From positions 1 through 59,541 of the forward strand of contig JAFEAS010000004.1 of assembly GCA_018266315.1 (NCBI GenBank): 59,541 nucleotides of DNA, given 5' to 3'. Shown piece by piece: positions 1-10,600 of the stretch. The stretch is from Chloroflexi bacterium SZAS-1 (lineage in GTDB: Bacteria; Chloroflexota; Chloroflexia; Chloroflexales; Roseiflexaceae). The notes beneath the pieces were generated by a model. It was not told the DNA's origin and did not search any database. It was given only the letters and a program-made list of their open reading frames with translations. Position numbers and translations under genes: made by a program. Positions within the stretch are counted from its first letter, which is position 1. Each line of letters starts with the position of its first letter.

Positions 1-996
1 GCTGGTAGTGCCTGGCTGCGCGGCCACCCCAAGCAAGCTCAGGCCGCGCGCCGAAATGATGGTATGTGCGGCGCGGGCGCTAGGCTGCGAGCTGGGTAGC
101 ACGCGCGTGCCTGGGTGCTGCGGGCGCAGCACATTCCGAATCGACAGCGGAATGCTCTGCTCAATCAGTGGGGTCAGTGTACGCGGGTGCAAAATTTCAG
201 GCCCGAAGGTAGCAATGTCGGCGGCCTCGGCATACGAAAGCTCGGCGAGGGTGCGCGCTTCGGGAACAATCTTCGGGTCGGCAGTGAGGATGCCATCTAC
301 ATCAGTCCAGATACATATCTCATCGGCACCAAGCGCTGCGCCAATCAGCGTAGCCGAATAATCGCCGCCGCCGCGCCCAAGCGTGGTTACATTCCCTTCG
401 CGCGTGGCACCAATATAGCCAGTAATCACCGGAACAATGCGTGATTGCAGCAGAGCACGTAGCCGCACCCGGATACGCTCGGATGATTCCTGGGGGAAGG
501 GCCAGGCCGCCCCGTAGTGGTTATCGGTCACAATCAGCTCGGCTGCATCCACGGTGCGCGCCGACACCCCGGCGTGGCGCAAGGCAGTAGCCACTAGGTG
601 GGTGGCAAAACGTTCACCTAAAGCCGCAACGGTATCGATACTACGCGGTGAATGCTCGCCTAACGTTGCAATCGAGCGTGTATAGCGATCAAACACTTTA
701 AGCAGCTCGGCCCATTCACGGTAGAGCGTTTCGCGTTCCCATTGGTCGCTCACCAGCCTCTCGGCCAGCGTGCGGTGGCGGCTCCACAGCTCGCGGCGCA
801 CATCCTCAACTACAGCATCGGCACCGTTTGCCGCGCTACGGGCTGCGTTAATCAGTTTATCGGTAATGCCGCCAATTGCTGCACATACCACGATCAATGG
901 TTCGCCATCGTCGTGGGCATCGCGCACAATTTGCGCCATCTCGCGTAGGCGCACGGCGTCGCTCACCGACACCACACCAAATTTCATCACACGCAT
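1..996 (-). CDS. lysC: Aspartate kinase (C-terminus beyond window edge)
   Basis: Catalyses ATP-dependent phosphorylation of aspartate, the first step towards Lys, Met and Thr. The 332 codons present cover the whole kinase domain: KFG at residues 5-7, a TLGRGGGDYSA loop near 206-215, TDVDGILTADP near 231-241 and FGPEILHPRT near 264-273. Residues from about 311 (HTIISARGLSLLG) look like the start of the regulatory ACT region, cut by the window edge. The style also resembles the kinase half of bifunctional ThrA, so a fused homoserine dehydrogenase cannot be excluded. The start at 996 has AAAGGCAG just upstream. Oddity: the family motif KFGGTSV reads KFGVVSV here, and GRGGSD reads GRGGGD. Family assignment is confident; mono- versus bifunctional is open. 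Confidence 0.88.
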   Translation of the reverse strand, partial: MRVMKFGVVSVSDAVRLREMAQIVRDAHDDGEPLIVVCAAIGGITDKLINAARSAANGADAVVEDVRRELWSRHRTLAERLVSDQWERETLYREWAELLKVFDRYTRSIATLGEHSPRSIDTVAALGERFATHLVATALRHAGVSARTVDAAELIVTDNHYGAAWPFPQESSERIRVRLRALLQSRIVPVITGYIGATREGNVTTLGRGGGDYSATLIGAALGADEICIWTDVDGILTADPKIVPEARTLAELSYAEAADIATFGPEILHPRTLTPLIEQSIPLSIRNVLRPQHPGTRVLPSSQPSARAAHTIISARGLSLLGVAAQPGTTS

Positions 997-1163
997 GGCG
1001 CTGCCTTTGATTATCGGCTGTATGCGATTAAAAAACGCCGTGCCCGGAAAGCGAGTAGCTTACCCCGTGCCTCGGCGCCGCGGTGGTTTGTTCACATGTA
1101 CGTTAGCCGATACGTCTGGCGCGTGGGCTGGAGCGCATCCTCAAACTGGGCTACACGCCCCTG

Positions 1164-2081
1164 CTACCCTACTGGCGGGGCAGGTGGGCGGGGCAGTAAA
1201 CCCGCAGCTTCAACTACCATTGGGATCGCTTTTGTCCACCCTACCGACATAATATGCACGCCACGCACGCCCTCAATCGCCAGCATGTCCTGCGTTAGCT
1301 CGGCTGCAATGCGGATACCTTCCTGCTCGGCATCAGCCGCGCCAGCCATCCGCTCAACTACCCAATCGGGCACACGCGAGCCGGGCAAATGGTCACGCAA
1401 GAAGTGCGCCGATTGGGCCGAACGAATCACCATGACGCCAGCAAGAATATGCGCCTGCTGATGCAAGCCAAGCGTGCGCGCATCGGCCATCCATTGCCGA
1501 AACCGGTCGAGGTCGAAGATGATCTGCGTTTGAATAAACTCGGCACCGCTTTGAATTTTTCGCTCAAGTCGGGCGATCTTTTCAATATTCGGGTTAGCCA
1601 CACCGCCCACAAAAAAATGCGGTGCATCGCTGAGGGGCGTACCCGACTGGAAGGTGCCAGCATCGCGCATGGTACGCAGGGTGCGAATGAGCTGAAATGA
1701 ATTGAGATCGAGCACATTCTTTGTATCCGGATGATCGCCGATTTTCGGATGATCGCCCGTCATACACAAGAAATTAGGCACGCCGCAGGCAGCGCCGCTC
1801 AGCACATCGGCCTGAAGCGCGATCCGATTACGATGCTGGCAGGTCATCTGCACGATTGTTTCGATGCCGAGCTGCTGCACCAAAATGCCAGCCCCCAATG
1901 CCGACATACGGCCAATGCCGCGCTGATTATCGGTCAGATTCAGCGCATCAACATGACCACTCATCGCCAGGGCCAGTCGTTCGAGCGTAGCGCGTGCTGC
2001 GCCCTTTGGCGGCGCAAGCTCGCCAGTAACCACAACCTGACCGGCATCTAAGCGACGTTGAAGAAGACTATATGTTGGCAT
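1164..2081 (-). CDS. metF: Methylenetetrahydrofolate reductase (MetF-like)
   Basis: About 305 residues, the length of a single TIM-barrel MTHFR domain that reduces 5,10-methylene-THF to 5-methyl-THF for methionine synthesis. Visible family features are the N-terminal VVTGELAPPKG strand, DALNLTDNQRG, MTCQHRNR near residue 85, LCMTGDHP (flavin/folate region) and FIQTQIIFDLDRF in the C-terminal third. It lies downstream of nothing co-directional except the aspartate kinase, which it precedes in transcription order, so a methionine-related pairing is plausible. The start is ambiguous: ATG at 2081, or TTG at 2102 with a GAGGGG too close to it. I chose the ATG because the protein then begins just before the conserved core. 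Confidence 0.85.
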   Translation of the reverse strand: MPTYSLLQRRLDAGQVVVTGELAPPKGAARATLERLALAMSGHVDALNLTDNQRGIGRMSALGAGILVQQLGIETIVQMTCQHRNRIALQADVLSGAACGVPNFLCMTGDHPKIGDHPDTKNVLDLNSFQLIRTLRTMRDAGTFQSGTPLSDAPHFFVGGVANPNIEKIARLERKIQSGAEFIQTQIIFDLDRFRQWMADARTLGLHQQAHILAGVMVIRSAQSAHFLRDHLPGSRVPDWVVERMAGAADAEQEGIRIAAELTQDMLAIEGVRGVHIMSVGWTKAIPMVVEAAGLLPRPPAPPVG

Positions 2082-2246
2082 ACCCTCTACATGGCATATC
2101 AAAGCCCCTCATCAGCACTCGGCGATGAGAGGCTACGGTACCCTTCTAAGCGCGCACAAACAGCAGAGCTGATTGGCCGGGAGTATAGCACGCTGAGTCG
2201 GCACTGTCAATGGATAGCCCCCCTATCTTATAGGGTTCCCTTGCGG

Positions 2247-2252
2247 TATAAT
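2247..2252 (+). promoter_or_regulatory. Probable -10 box for the FIST/kinase operon
   Basis: A perfect TATAAT stands 67 bases before the chosen ATG of the FIST gene. No convincing -35 hexamer lies 16-18 bases upstream, so the promoter may be activator-dependent or the box fortuitous. Confidence 0.4.
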
Positions 2253-2318
2253 TTATAGATAGTGTCTATATCAGGCGTCGGCAACAACCCACAACGTTAT
2301 CAACAACCGAGAGACCAT

Positions 2319-3458
2319 ATGCATAGTGAGCAATTTAGCTGGAATAAACATCATGGATGGCAACCGAATCTACCGCAAACAGTCGGTGCAAAGGCCCAAC
2401 TTGTACTCGTATTTGGGAGCTGTTGCCAGCTTACGGCACCTGGCTCACTTGCTGCCCTGCGTGAAGCATACCCACAAGCCCGATTGTTTGGCTGCTCAAC
2501 CGCCGATGGCATCCAAGGTGAACGTGTTATGAGCAATTCGCTCACCGCTACGGCCATTACCTTCGACCATACCCAGGTTCAACTTGCGCAGGTTGAGATT
2601 AACACAAGTAGCGAGAGCTTCCAAGCTGGTGCCCAGCTTGGGCAGCAATTGAATCATCCTGATCTGACACACGTGTTTGTACTCTCCGACGGCCTGATGA
2701 TCAATGGTAGCGCGCTTATCCAAGGGCTAGCAAGCCACCTACCCGCGCATGTTCCCGTCACCGGGGGGCTTGCAGGCGATGGCGAGCGGTTTCAGTCTAC
2801 ACTCGTGCTCGCTGGTAACACGCTCAAACCCGGCCTGGTGGCAGCGGTAGGATTTTATGGGCAGCGCCTTAAAGTTGGCTATGGCTCATTAGGCGGCTGG
2901 AAACCCTTTGGCCCTGAGCGCCTGATTACCCGTTCAAAAGGTAATGTGCTGTACGAGCTCGATGGTAAATCGGCGCTTGCATTATATAAACATTACCTGG
3001 GCGAACATGCGCGTGGGCTACCCGCCACAGCACTGCTTTTCCCCCTGAGTCTGCGCACCAGCCCGGATGAAACTGGCGTGGTGCGAACCATCCTTTCAAT
3101 CGACGAAGCTACGCAAAGCCTGACCTTCGCTGGCGACATGCCCGAAGGAACCTATGCGCGCCTGATGATGTCGAACTGCGATCGATTGATTGACGGCGCT
3201 ATCGGTGCCGCAAAAACAAGTTACTTCGCCCTGGGCAACACGCCGCCTGAGCTTGCCATCCTGATCAGCTGCTTCGGGCGGAAACTGGTGCTCAAGCAGC
3301 GCGTAGAAGAAGAGATCGAGAGTGTGTACGAGATCTTCGGCCAGCGTACTGTGCTCACCGGCTTCTATTCCTATGGTGAAATCTCGCCATTTTCACAACA
3401 CACCAGCTGCGAACTCCACAATCAAACCATGACAATCACGACGTTCACCGAGGTATAA
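2319..3458 (+). CDS. FIST N/C domain sensory protein
   Basis: About 379 residues with the two-part FIST architecture, a proposed small-ligand sensor module. The N-terminal half carries LFGCSTADGI and VTGGLAGDGERF, the latter typical of FIST_N; the C-terminal half carries the FIST_C portion ending with VLTGFYSYGEISPF. It has no signal peptide or membrane segment, so it is cytoplasmic. Its stop codon directly abuts the ATG of the downstream histidine kinase, so the two are translationally coupled and FIST probably supplies the input for that kinase. I start at ATG 2319, with CGAGAG five bases upstream, rather than the upstream GTG at 2262, which would sit at the transcription start of the -10 box. 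Ligand unknown. Confidence 0.85.
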   Translation: MHSEQFSWNKHHGWQPNLPQTVGAKAQLVLVFGSCCQLTAPGSLAALREAYPQARLFGCSTADGIQGERVMSNSLTATAITFDHTQVQLAQVEINTSSESFQAGAQLGQQLNHPDLTHVFVLSDGLMINGSALIQGLASHLPAHVPVTGGLAGDGERFQSTLVLAGNTLKPGLVAAVGFYGQRLKVGYGSLGGWKPFGPERLITRSKGNVLYELDGKSALALYKHYLGEHARGLPATALLFPLSLRTSPDETGVVRTILSIDEATQSLTFAGDMPEGTYARLMMSNCDRLIDGAIGAAKTSYFALGNTPPELAILISCFGRKLVLKQRVEEEIESVYEIFGQRTVLTGFYSYGEISPFSQHTSCELHNQTMTITTFTEV

Positions 3459-4766
3459 ATGGGCCAGCCACAGCATAGCTTACTTACGCGCCAGCTGAAA
3501 CGGTATTTTGGCGATACGCAAGCGCCAACAAGCATTGCGCCCGAATTTATTGCAGCAGTAAACGAAGCCTACCAGCAGTTCGACAACGATTATCGCTTGC
3601 TTGAGCGCTCGCTTGAATTAACCTCGCAGGAGCTGCGGCATGCTAATTCTGAAATGCGCGCCGTCTTCGAGCGGCTTGTCAATAGCAGTCCCGACGGTAT
3701 TCTCGCCTTCGACACCGAGTATCGTTACCTGGTGTGGAACCCGAGTGTTGAGCGCATTTTCGGCCTGCGCGCCACCGAGGCGCTGGGTCGGCAGGCCACC
3801 GACATTTTCCCTGACTTCGTGATTAATGGCGAAGAAACCTTTTACACAGCTGCGCTCAATGGGTATTCTACCGTGGCCGCCGACCGTTCATATATTCTGC
3901 CAGGCAGTAACGAGCAAGCCTTCTTCGAGGGCTACTATTCGCCGCTATTTAATGAAGCTGGCACGATCATTGGCGGGCTAGCGGTTATTCGCGATATTAC
4001 CGAGCGTAAACGCTTTGAAAGCGAGCTGCAGCGGGCAAAAGAGGAAGCCGAAGCCGCTTCGCGCGCAAAAACAAGCTTTCTGGCGAACATGAGCCACGAG
4101 CTACGTACCCCGCTCACGGCAATCATCGGCTATAGCGAGCTGCTGCTATATAGCTCGGCTAAACGAAATTTCGCCGAAACATTTGAAGACATTAACAAAA
4201 TCCTTGGTGCCAGTAAGCACCTGCTAGCCTTGATCAACGATGTGCTCGATCTCTCGAAAATTGAGGCTGGGCGCATCGAGCTGTATGCGCAAACCTTCAG
4301 CCTCACCGCCTTGCTTGAGGGAGTGCTGATAAATATTGCGCCATTGGCTGAAAAGAATAATAACCAGCTCCAGATCGAGCTACCTCGTAGACTGGGCTTT
4401 ATGCACACCGATCAGACCAAGCTGCGCCAGACGCTCCTCAACTTGCTTGGGAACGCCTGCAAGTTTACGCATAGTGGTAGCATTATTATGACCGTTTCGC
4501 GCGAAATGCGCGAAGGGGTCGATTGGGTGATATTTACCATTACTGACACAGGTATTGGCATTGGGGCCGAGCAGTTCGGGTATTTATTCCAACCATTTGT
4601 GCAGGGCGATGCCTCGACCACGCGGCGCTATGGTGGTACTGGCCTTGGCCTGGCGATTAGCAGGCGCTTCTGCCAGGCGATGGGCGGCGACATCGACGTG
4701 AATAGCGAGGCCGGGGAAGGTTCTACCTTTATTGTGCGCCTGCCTGCATATCTCCCCAACACCTAG
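3459..4766 (+). CDS. PAS-domain sensor histidine kinase
   Basis: 435 residues. A coiled N-terminal linker (to about 65) leads to a PAS/PAC domain (about 65-185, VNSSPDGILAFD to VIRDITERK), then a short coiled coil, then a HisKA domain whose H-box reads MSHELRTPL with the phosphorylated His at 213. The HATPase domain has N-box LLNLLGNACKFT, DTGIGI, FQPF and GGTGLGL. All catalytic motifs are intact. It has no transmembrane segment, so it is a soluble kinase, expected to read the FIST protein encoded immediately upstream. No response regulator follows; the partner is unknown and must be encoded elsewhere. Confidence 0.92.
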   Translation: MGQPQHSLLTRQLKRYFGDTQAPTSIAPEFIAAVNEAYQQFDNDYRLLERSLELTSQELRHANSEMRAVFERLVNSSPDGILAFDTEYRYLVWNPSVERIFGLRATEALGRQATDIFPDFVINGEETFYTAALNGYSTVAADRSYILPGSNEQAFFEGYYSPLFNEAGTIIGGLAVIRDITERKRFESELQRAKEEAEAASRAKTSFLANMSHELRTPLTAIIGYSELLLYSSAKRNFAETFEDINKILGASKHLLALINDVLDLSKIEAGRIELYAQTFSLTALLEGVLINIAPLAEKNNNQLQIELPRRLGFMHTDQTKLRQTLLNLLGNACKFTHSGSIIMTVSREMREGVDWVIFTITDTGIGIGAEQFGYLFQPFVQGDASTTRRYGGTGLGLAISRRFCQAMGGDIDVNSEAGEGSTFIVRLPAYLPNT

Positions 4767-4790
4767 CGTGCGATTGATGCCCGGGCCAAG

Positions 4791-7514
4791 CTAGAGGACA
4801 TGCACCGGGTCGACATCAAGCATCCAGCCGGGTGGAAGGTGGAGCGCATTGAGCAGCGGAGCGGGGTTTTCGGCACGTAGCAGCACATGCCAGCGGAAGC
4901 GGTTGCGCTGCTGGTGAAAGAAGGCCGGTGCCGGGCCGATGATGCTCCAGCTGCCTAGATCGAGGCCAGCCGCCATCCGCGCAATCTCCTCAGCTAGTTC
5001 GCGGGCGGCCCGCTCAGCGCGGGCATCGCTGCCGCTGGTATGCAGAAACCGCACCAGGCGGCTGTAGGGCGGGTAGCCTGCCTGGCGGCGAAACGCGATT
5101 TCCTGCGCGAAAAATGTAGCATAATCGTGCTCTTGCGCGGCCAGCAGGGCATAATGCTCAGGCGCATAGGTTTGCAGCACCACCTGCGCACCCGTATTAC
5201 GCCGGCCTGCTCGGCCCGCTACCTGTGTCAGCAGCTGAAAGGTGCGCTCACCGGCACGGAAATCGGGCAGGTGTAGTCCAGTATCGGCGGCCACCACCCC
5301 CACCACCGAAACCAGCGGTAGATCAAGCCCCTTGGCAATCATCTGCGTGCCCACCAGCACATCGGCCTCGTGTCGCAAAAAATGGTCGAGCATACGCCCG
5401 TGGTCGCCCTTACGGCTCACGCTATCGCGATCCCAGCGCAGCGTGCGCGTGCCGGGAAAGAGCAGCTCGACTTCCTCAACTACGCGCTGCGTGCCTACAC
5501 CAAACGACTTGATGCGCGGGCTCCAACAGGCTGGGCACAGCCCCGGCACTAGCTCGCGGTGGTTGCACGAATGACAGACCAGCAAGTTGCCGCTAAGCTG
5601 CTGATCAAGCACTGAAGCCGCGTTCTGGCCTAATTCGCGCCGCCCGCCATCAACCACATTGTCGTAGTGCATAATCAGCGGCGTCGCACAGTTCGGGCAG
5701 GCGATCACATGCCCACAATCGCGGCACATAATAAATGCCGCCGCACCACGCCGATTGAGGAACAGAATCGCCTGCTCACCGCGCTCAAGCGCGCCCGCCA
5801 GGGCACGTTGCAGCGGTCGGCTGAAGATCGAGCGGTTGCCGTGCTGCAATTCGTGCCGCATATCCACAATCTTCACAGGCGGCAGCGGTAGCGGCACCGA
5901 GCGCGGTAGCCCCTGGGCATCGCGGGCCATACCTACGCGCTCGCTCAGGGTGATGAGCTGCAAACCGCCCGCCCGAGCGGCGGCATAGCTTTCGACGCTT
6001 GGGGTAGCGCTGCCCAGGATAAGTACGCTGCCAGTGAGTGCGGCCAGCGTTTGCGCGGCATCGCGGGCGTGATAGCGCGGCGCGGCATCGTGCTTATACG
6101 AAGCTTCGTGCTCTTCATCAACAATAATCAGGCCGAGCTTGGGCAGTGGCGCAAACACCGCCGAGCGCGAGCCAATCGCCAGCATTGCCGCGCCGCTACG
6201 CAGCCGCCGCCACTCGTCGTAGCGCTCGCCCAGGCTCAGGCCGCTGTGCAGCACGGCGAGCTGGCCGGGGAAGCGCGCCGCAAAGCGGCGTACCAGCTGG
6301 GCGGTAAGTGCGATTTCGGGCACCAGCACCAGCGCCTGCCGCCCACGGCGCAGCGCCCGGCCAATCGCCCGCAGGTATAATTCGGTTTTGCCGCTGCCGG
6401 TAATGCCGTGAAGCAGCATGGAGGTTGCGGATTGGGAGTTGGGGGTTGATGGAAGAATGCGGCTGCCCAATTCCCGATACTCATCGCCCAATCCATCCAT
6501 TGCGGCGGCAATTGGCTGCCAGGCATGCTCCTGGGCGGCGGTGAGCTGCGGCGGGATATCGGGCGGCACAGCATCGCCAGCCAGCGGGTTGCGCCGCACC
6601 TCGCGCTGGGTTAGCTCGATTAGGCCGCGCCGCTCAAGTGCGCGCAACGCAGTAAGATTTGTGCCGGTTTCAGCATAGAGCGCGCTCGCCGGGTAGAGCC
6701 GGGCTGGCTCGGGAACGGTCAGGTTCTGGCGGGTATGCAGAAATTCAAGCACGGCGCGCTGCCTGGGTGCGTGCTGCATTGTAGCTAGCGCTTGCTCAAC
6801 CGTCGCCGCGTCAGCCAGCAGGCGCACCATACGCTCGTGCAGCGGGCGGGCGCGGGCGCGGCTCACGCTATTTCCGCGTGTGAGCAGACCGCGTTCGTAC
6901 AGCGTAGAATAAATTTCGCGCAGCTCGGTATCGGTGCCGCGCAGCTGACCGCGTAGCTCGCGCTCGGTCTGCTCGCCACGTTGGCGCAACAGGTACAGCA
7001 CAGCGCGCTCACGCTCAGGCAATGCCCCAAGCTCAGCAGCCATGCCTGCCGCCGATACGCGCCAGCTTGGTTCGGCTTGCTGCGCCACACCAGGTGGCAA
7101 CATCAACGCCAATGCTTCGTACAGGGGGGCATGGTAATACTCGCTCACCCAGCGGGCCAGCCGCACCTGAGCGGGCGTAAGCGCGGCCTCGGGATCGGCA
7201 ACATCCAGCAGGTCGCGTAGCACCGGCGCATCGGGCGCGAGCGGCGCATCGGGGTCGGGTCGCATCCGATCAAGCAGCGAGGGGCGCTCGGCAGTGCCAT
7301 TGCCATCGCTTGCTAGCACCCACGCGCCATCGGCTTCCTGGCGGTACAGGTCGATGATGACACCCTGTACGCGCTGACGGCGCAGTGGTGCCCACACCAG
7401 CTGTCCCGCGCGCGCAAAGGCGTGCAGGCGCTGCGGAACACGGTAGGTAAACACCGGCTCGGTACCAGGGATGGTGGCGCGCACAGCCACATCGGCAAGC
7501 AGTTCGGATGGCAT
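4791..7514 (-). CDS. priA: Primosomal protein N' (replication restart helicase PriA)
   Basis: 907 residues, at the long end for PriA, the 3'-5' helicase that reloads the replisome at collapsed forks. The N-terminal DNA-binding part is followed by Walker A GITGSGKTELY (Lys376), the DEEH Walker B box in LIIVDEEHEASYKHD, and a zinc-binding block with paired cysteines (CRDCGHVIACPNC, then CHSC and CPACW). Helicase motifs V and VI appear as GTQMIAKGLDLP and QVAGRAGR. Residues about 340-365, just before Walker A, are a low-complexity stretch that other PriA proteins lack (see findings). It is convergent with the histidine kinase gene, 24 bases away, with no terminator hairpin visible between. Confidence 0.95.
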   Translation of the reverse strand: MPSELLADVAVRATIPGTEPVFTYRVPQRLHAFARAGQLVWAPLRRQRVQGVIIDLYRQEADGAWVLASDGNGTAERPSLLDRMRPDPDAPLAPDAPVLRDLLDVADPEAALTPAQVRLARWVSEYYHAPLYEALALMLPPGVAQQAEPSWRVSAAGMAAELGALPERERAVLYLLRQRGEQTERELRGQLRGTDTELREIYSTLYERGLLTRGNSVSRARARPLHERMVRLLADAATVEQALATMQHAPRQRAVLEFLHTRQNLTVPEPARLYPASALYAETGTNLTALRALERRGLIELTQREVRRNPLAGDAVPPDIPPQLTAAQEHAWQPIAAAMDGLGDEYRELGSRILPSTPNSQSATSMLLHGITGSGKTELYLRAIGRALRRGRQALVLVPEIALTAQLVRRFAARFPGQLAVLHSGLSLGERYDEWRRLRSGAAMLAIGSRSAVFAPLPKLGLIIVDEEHEASYKHDAAPRYHARDAAQTLAALTGSVLILGSATPSVESYAAARAGGLQLITLSERVGMARDAQGLPRSVPLPLPPVKIVDMRHELQHGNRSIFSRPLQRALAGALERGEQAILFLNRRGAAAFIMCRDCGHVIACPNCATPLIMHYDNVVDGGRRELGQNAASVLDQQLSGNLLVCHSCNHRELVPGLCPACWSPRIKSFGVGTQRVVEEVELLFPGTRTLRWDRDSVSRKGDHGRMLDHFLRHEADVLVGTQMIAKGLDLPLVSVVGVVAADTGLHLPDFRAGERTFQLLTQVAGRAGRRNTGAQVVLQTYAPEHYALLAAQEHDYATFFAQEIAFRRQAGYPPYSRLVRFLHTSGSDARAERAARELAEEIARMAAGLDLGSWSIIGPAPAFFHQQRNRFRWHVLLRAENPAPLLNALHLPPGWMLDVDPVHVL

Positions 7515-7636
7515 GGCGCAAGTGTAGCACGCGCCACGCGATGGGGCAAGGCGTAAACCTGCCAGCTACCCGCAGCGCTGCAATGGCCGCTTCCTCATGA
7601 TTCAAGCGCAGCTGACAGGTTTATGATCGCCACAAA

Positions 7637-10600
7637 TTACTTCAATGGCACCAGCTGCTTGAGGATCGGCAGCAGCTCAGGGCCAGGGCTTTGCACGGCC
7701 AGCAGCGTGCCATCCAGCTCGAACATCAGCCAATCGCGCTGGGTATCGCGCTCAGTTACGGTCCAGGCTTCTAGTGTGCGATTACCGATAGCGAGCTGCT
7801 GGCGCTCGCTGCGCAGCCAGGCATCATGTGCACGCAAATACGCCGCCGTCTCAGCTACCGGCCCCTGGAACAAACGCAGCTGTTGGAAGCCATTTACAGT
7901 TCGCACGCTATACACTGCCCGAAGTGCATACCCCTCCCTAAGCATAGTATCGAACACGCTATTCGGCATATTGCTCAACTCAAATACACTGGGAATACGC
8001 CCTGGCGGCGGGCCAACCTCCAGGCTCATCAGCGCAGCTTGTCTGCTGCCTGGCGCAAACCCAATCAGCGGCGAACGCGCCAGGCTCAGGGTATCGGTCA
8101 GTGTGGCCGAATGCGTTCCCGTACTATTCGCATCAGTTGAGGTCGATTCGTTATAGTGCAAGGTAATGGTTGCGGCGGGTGGCTGCTCACTCATCGCATC
8201 GCTGGGGAGTTGCGTCGCTGGCACCGTATCCTCATGCACGCGCTCCCACGACTCAAGCAGCGTGCCAGCCGCTGGCAGGCCCGCCCATACTTCGGTGCGA
8301 GTAGCACGCCCATCGGCACCCAGCGTAATCACGGTGGTGAGGGTGTCGGCGTCGAGGTCGGCCAGGAAGGGCGCAGCATCAGTAAGAGTACCCTCGCGCT
8401 GATCGCGCAAGAGCTTCGCATACTGCGACTGCGCGCACGAATGCTCGCGCCAACCAGTTTCGGCAATGGTAATACTACGCACACCGGCGGCGTCAGTCTC
8501 AAGCGTTGCGCCCGGGCAGCCGAGTGCGCGCAGGACGGTGCTTTGATCTTCGTTTGGCAGCACCCAGTGTATGGCATTTCCAAAAGTGTATTGCACCACG
8601 CGGCTAGCCAGCGCATCATAATCCCACTGGTCGCCTGGCGAACGATATTGCCGTGCCAGCAAGCGGCCGGCCTGGTCGCGCGTCAGCGAACCACTGATAC
8701 GCTGGCCATTGGCAGTATCGCGCACCCAGTTTTCTTGCACGAGCTGCTCGGGCCAGCCGCCATACGGCGGGCGATGGTAAGGGTCGGTCAGCGGATCGGG
8801 CTGGTGCAGCTGGCGCTTGAACACATGCTCCACAAAATGGCGCACACTGCCCGCAGGTGGCGCGGGCGGGTCGGCGAGCGCACCAACCAGTGCCAGCCAG
8901 GCGGCATCGTGCGGGCGCGCCTCGATAAACAGCGGGGCTTGCTCCGCTAGCGCCGCCGTACTTGGCGGCCCTAAGCTTTGCAACACGGCCAGCAGCTCGG
9001 CGCGCGTATAGCCTAGCGCCACCACCTGCGTTATGATATTCTCTGGGAAGCTCGGTTGCGTCACCAGTGCACGATAACCCTGCCCAGGCAGTGCCTGCAA
9101 GTGAATATACACATCGCCTACCGTCAGCTCATCATTGCCGTTGGGCGTGAATAGCTGCGTACCATCGTTGCGCGTATTCAAAAATAGCTGGTGCTCGACC
9201 CCGAAATAGCCCAGCGTGAGCAAGCCAGACATATAGCCGATTTGTGCAAAGTCAGCGGGCGTATTATTGACCAACGCAATCGCTTGGGTGCCGGGCGGTA
9301 GCGTTTGGGGCATCTCAATACCGCCTATGCTTTGAACGAGATCAGCTGGCGCGACCAGCGTATTGGCACTGACTAAGGGCAGGCGCGCATTGCCCAGCGC
9401 ACCGCGATCAACAAATGTGCCTACGCCATTCCAGGCGCTGCGCACATCGAAGGCGCGATTGGCGGGTTCGGCCTGGCTCATCGTCTCTTCGTTCACCAGT
9501 CGCCAGGTGGTGCGCGCCGATTGCTCGGTACCTGCCGCGCCAAACAGCTCGCGCACTTCGCGTAGCTGGCCGCTAGTTTCATCAATCGTCAGGAGTATGG
9601 TCACATGGCTGCTCGTTGCGTCGGGCGCATCGGGCGGCAGCGCCAGCGGACTGATGCCCGCAAAGCTCACCAACTGCAACAGCCGCCCATCGGCATCGCG
9701 TTGGCGGCCCCAGGTGCGCAGCTCGGCGTTGGTGGCCTGGCTCAGGTAGCGGCGCGGTAAGGCCCACGGCCCGCTGTGCAGCCGCATATCACGCATGTCG
9801 GCGCGCTGGCTGGCGCTAGCAGTAAAGCGCCCACGTAGCACCGACGGGATTGCACTGAATGGAAATAGCGAGTTAGCGTAGTTCTCGCTTACCGCATACC
9901 AGATCGAATCGGTGCCATCGGCTAGCTCGAATTCATACGGCCCGCCGCCAGTGTGATGCACTAGTTGCAGCCGGTGCCGCCCACCCGCCGTATCTTCCCA
10001 CTGCTCAGCGTTCAGCTGCACGGCCAGGCCATCGGTGAAAAACCATTGGATGTCGTATTGTGCATGCCACACGCCGGTGGCATTGGTTGGCGGCGCATAT
10101 AATTGCTCGGCAGCGCGAGCCACCAGCGCTCGCGGGTCGGCGGCGGATTGAAGGGCGGTGCTGCCGCCGGGCGTGGGCACCGTGCTGCGCGGCCATACTA
10201 AGAAGAGGATGAGCAGCACCACCGGCAGCGTTACCAGCGCGATTCGCACGCGTGGGCGGGCCAGCCACGCCATCCGCTCACCATCGCTTGGGGTGCGCGC
10301 CGCAGCATGCAAGCTGGCATCAAGCGCAGCAGGCAGGCGTACATCGCGCAATGCGCCGCGAAGCGTTTCTTCCACAGCGGTATGCAGCTGCGACCAGGCG
10401 AGATCGGCGGCGCGGCAGGCGCTACACAGCGCCAGGTGGCCGCGCACCGCTGGCGCCGCTAGGCGCGCCGGGTCGGCCAATGCCAGGGCTGCGCGTGTAA
10501 GGCGGCATGCTTCAGGCGGTTCCGGATCGGTCAGCAGCTCGGTGCGCTCGATTGGGGCGTGGGCTGCCAGCGCTAGCAGAGCATCGCGTAGCTGCTCGCG

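Noticed and set aside
7623..8950. Plus-strand open frames opposite the sigma-like fusion gene
   Set aside because: Mirror-frame shadows of a high-GC gene; no ribosome sites or motifs.
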